Program-made: the position numbers and the translations under genes
Source of the DNA: Setaria digitata
Taxonomy: Eukaryota > Nematoda > Chromadorea > Rhabditida > Setariidae
DNA: 64,000 nt
Direction of reading: 5' to 3'
Assembly: GCA_003640385.1 (NCBI GenBank)
Contig: RCAB01000122.1
Span: 84,690-148,689, forward strand
Part shown: in pieces, positions 62,901 through 64,000 of the stretch
Layout: each line of letters starts with the position of its first letter
How positions within the stretch are numbered: position 1 is the first letter of the stretch
Notes under the pieces: generated by a model
Seen by the model: the letters and a program-made list of their open reading frames with translations, nothing else
What the model was told of the DNA's origin: nothing
Databases searched by the model: none

Positions 62901-63942
62901 AAAAAAGTGAAAAATACAAAGCAATATGAGATTAATTAAACTTATCACCTGTTCATTTGGTTCCATTGGATTCCCAAGTGATATCACTGCTAGATTCCCC
63001 TTAAAATCATCAATATTCACTGGGCCTTCTTTCTTCTTCAAAATTGGAATGTCCAATTCATCGGAATTATATTCAATAAATAACATTGCTTCATATGCTC
63101 GTTCACCGTTATTTTTCACCACAAATGAGATATCGATGGTTGCCTTGTCACCCACCTGTGTCACATATGTACCATCCTCTTCCTGGCTGAAAAGGTGTTA
63201 AATTGAACTTCAATTAAACAAAAAATTTTAATTGCATCTGCAAATGAAAATGCTGCAAAAATTCGATTATAAATATTAAATAAGAATTCATTAAATTTAC
63301 CAATCTTCTCCTTGAAATTTTAAATTTAAAAAAATTTCAATAGTATCTCTCTCTAACAATCTATTCGAAATCATTTTAATTAATGAATACTTGAAACATT
63401 TACAAGATTCCTGATAAAATGGCTCGCAACTGCAAATCACTCGTGCAGATATTATCGATACCACATTTCCGATTGAAATGTATCTGCAATACATTCACAT
63501 TTGACTTTCATTAATTTAAAAAAAAAAATTATTTTTAAATAAAATTCAGGCTAATTATCTAACTTTTAAGTAAGTTTATCCGAAAATAATTATCTTTTAA
63601 GTAATTATCTAGACAAAGTAATTATCCGAAAATCTTAGAAGAATTTCGAATTAAATTGAAAAAGTTAACAAATAGACATAAAAAGAGTAATTTTCTAAAT
63701 AATATGTTCAGCTTTAAAAACATGATGATTCTAACTAGTTAAGTGAGCATTTCCTAAAGATTCAGAAAGAAAAAAGAAACACTTACAACAAAAATATCCT
63801 CGGAACCGTACTTATTTAGAACAGGAAATGAATTCATATCAACTATTTTATGACCATTAAGAGGCATCTGTGGTACTGCCTCATTTCGCAATCGCACAGA
63901 AAATCGTAATTTTATTGGATTTATCCAATCGCTATTTGAATT
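59933..63942 (-). CDS. Integrin alpha subunit (C-terminal two-thirds; 5' end outside window)
   Basis: Exons 63942-63787, 63483-63404, 63186-62949, 62685-62492, 62267-62144, 61992-61717, 61063-60959, 60687-60568 and 60256-59933 join in phase to 538 residues. They cover the calf/thigh part of the ectodomain, with the conserved KCGIDNICTSDLQL cysteine motif, then a possible furin site (REKR). A membrane span follows after PIPWWIIAMAAI, and the tail begins with the hallmark GFFKRNRP and ends in REETSEA. Alpha integrins pair with a beta subunit (PAT-3 in C. elegans) to bind matrix at muscle attachment and during cell migration. The cleavage site and a Tyr-containing tail (LYQAEYQF) lean toward the laminin-binding INA-1 type, but PAT-2 cannot be excluded without the beta-propeller, which lies beyond 64000. 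Confidence 0.93.
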
Positions 63943-64000
63943 CTATAACAAAATCTAGCTGAAAGGCGATATTCTGAATGATTAGAGTAAGTTAATCTAG

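Noticed and set aside
62926..63201. 91-codon plus-strand ORF
   Set aside because: It lies antisense to a strongly supported integrin exon and shows no independent coding features.

Overview
The window is a stretch of nematode nuclear genome. It is very AT-rich, full of poly-A/poly-T runs, and its genes are split into many small exons with compact introns bounded by TTTCAG-type acceptors. Three recognisable genes point to a nematode: a TAX-4-type cyclic-nucleotide-gated channel, a Bicaudal-C/GLD-3-type KH protein, and a long secreted protein mixing Kunitz, EB and lustrin-type cysteine-rich repeats. A parasitic (spirurid or filarial-like) worm is plausible from composition, but the species cannot be named from this sequence. 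No bacterial, viral, CRISPR or transposase features were seen.

Layout. A short plus-strand N-acetyltransferase gene (NAT9-like) occupies 38-944. It converges with a minus-strand gene of at least 23 exons (2624-16725) encoding a cysteine-rich extracellular protein; its 5' end is unresolved (candidates at 17040-17076 and 20404-20747). A gene-poor interval holds a 29-bp satellite (17909-18422). A 23-exon minus-strand Bicaudal-C/GLD-3-like gene follows (22784-31769), with a possible alternative last exon downstream at 22372-22571. Its upstream region (31770-34319) contains puzzling plus-strand open exons and TGACGT-core motifs. The tax-4-like channel (34320-39997), a small secreted cysteine-rich protein (41425-42638), an unrecognised five-exon gene (44916-45926) and rps-3 (46392-48483) come next, all on the minus strand. 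After a 152-codon orphan ORF (48754-49212) come a small membrane-protein gene (50356-50937) and the 3' part of another unrecognised membrane-protein gene (51623-52313). The long interval 52314-59932 is almost empty. The 3' two-thirds of an integrin alpha gene (59933-63942) runs off the right edge.

How the genes relate. The products work in separate places: protein synthesis (RPS3), neuronal sensory signalling (TAX-4), RNA regulation (GLD-3-like), adhesion (integrin) and extracellular matrix or secretion (Kunitz/lustrin protein and the small cysteine-rich protein). They are neighbours and do not form an evident pathway. Almost all genes lie on the minus strand. The 466-bp gap between rps-3 and the gene below it would fit a nematode operon, but no spliced-leader evidence can be read here. 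Exon boundaries were deduced by hand from GT/AG signals, phase continuity and family expectations.

Four places where near-identical sequence flanks an isolated N look like unmerged haplotype or contig overlaps. Any apparent exon duplication there should be treated as an assembly artefact.
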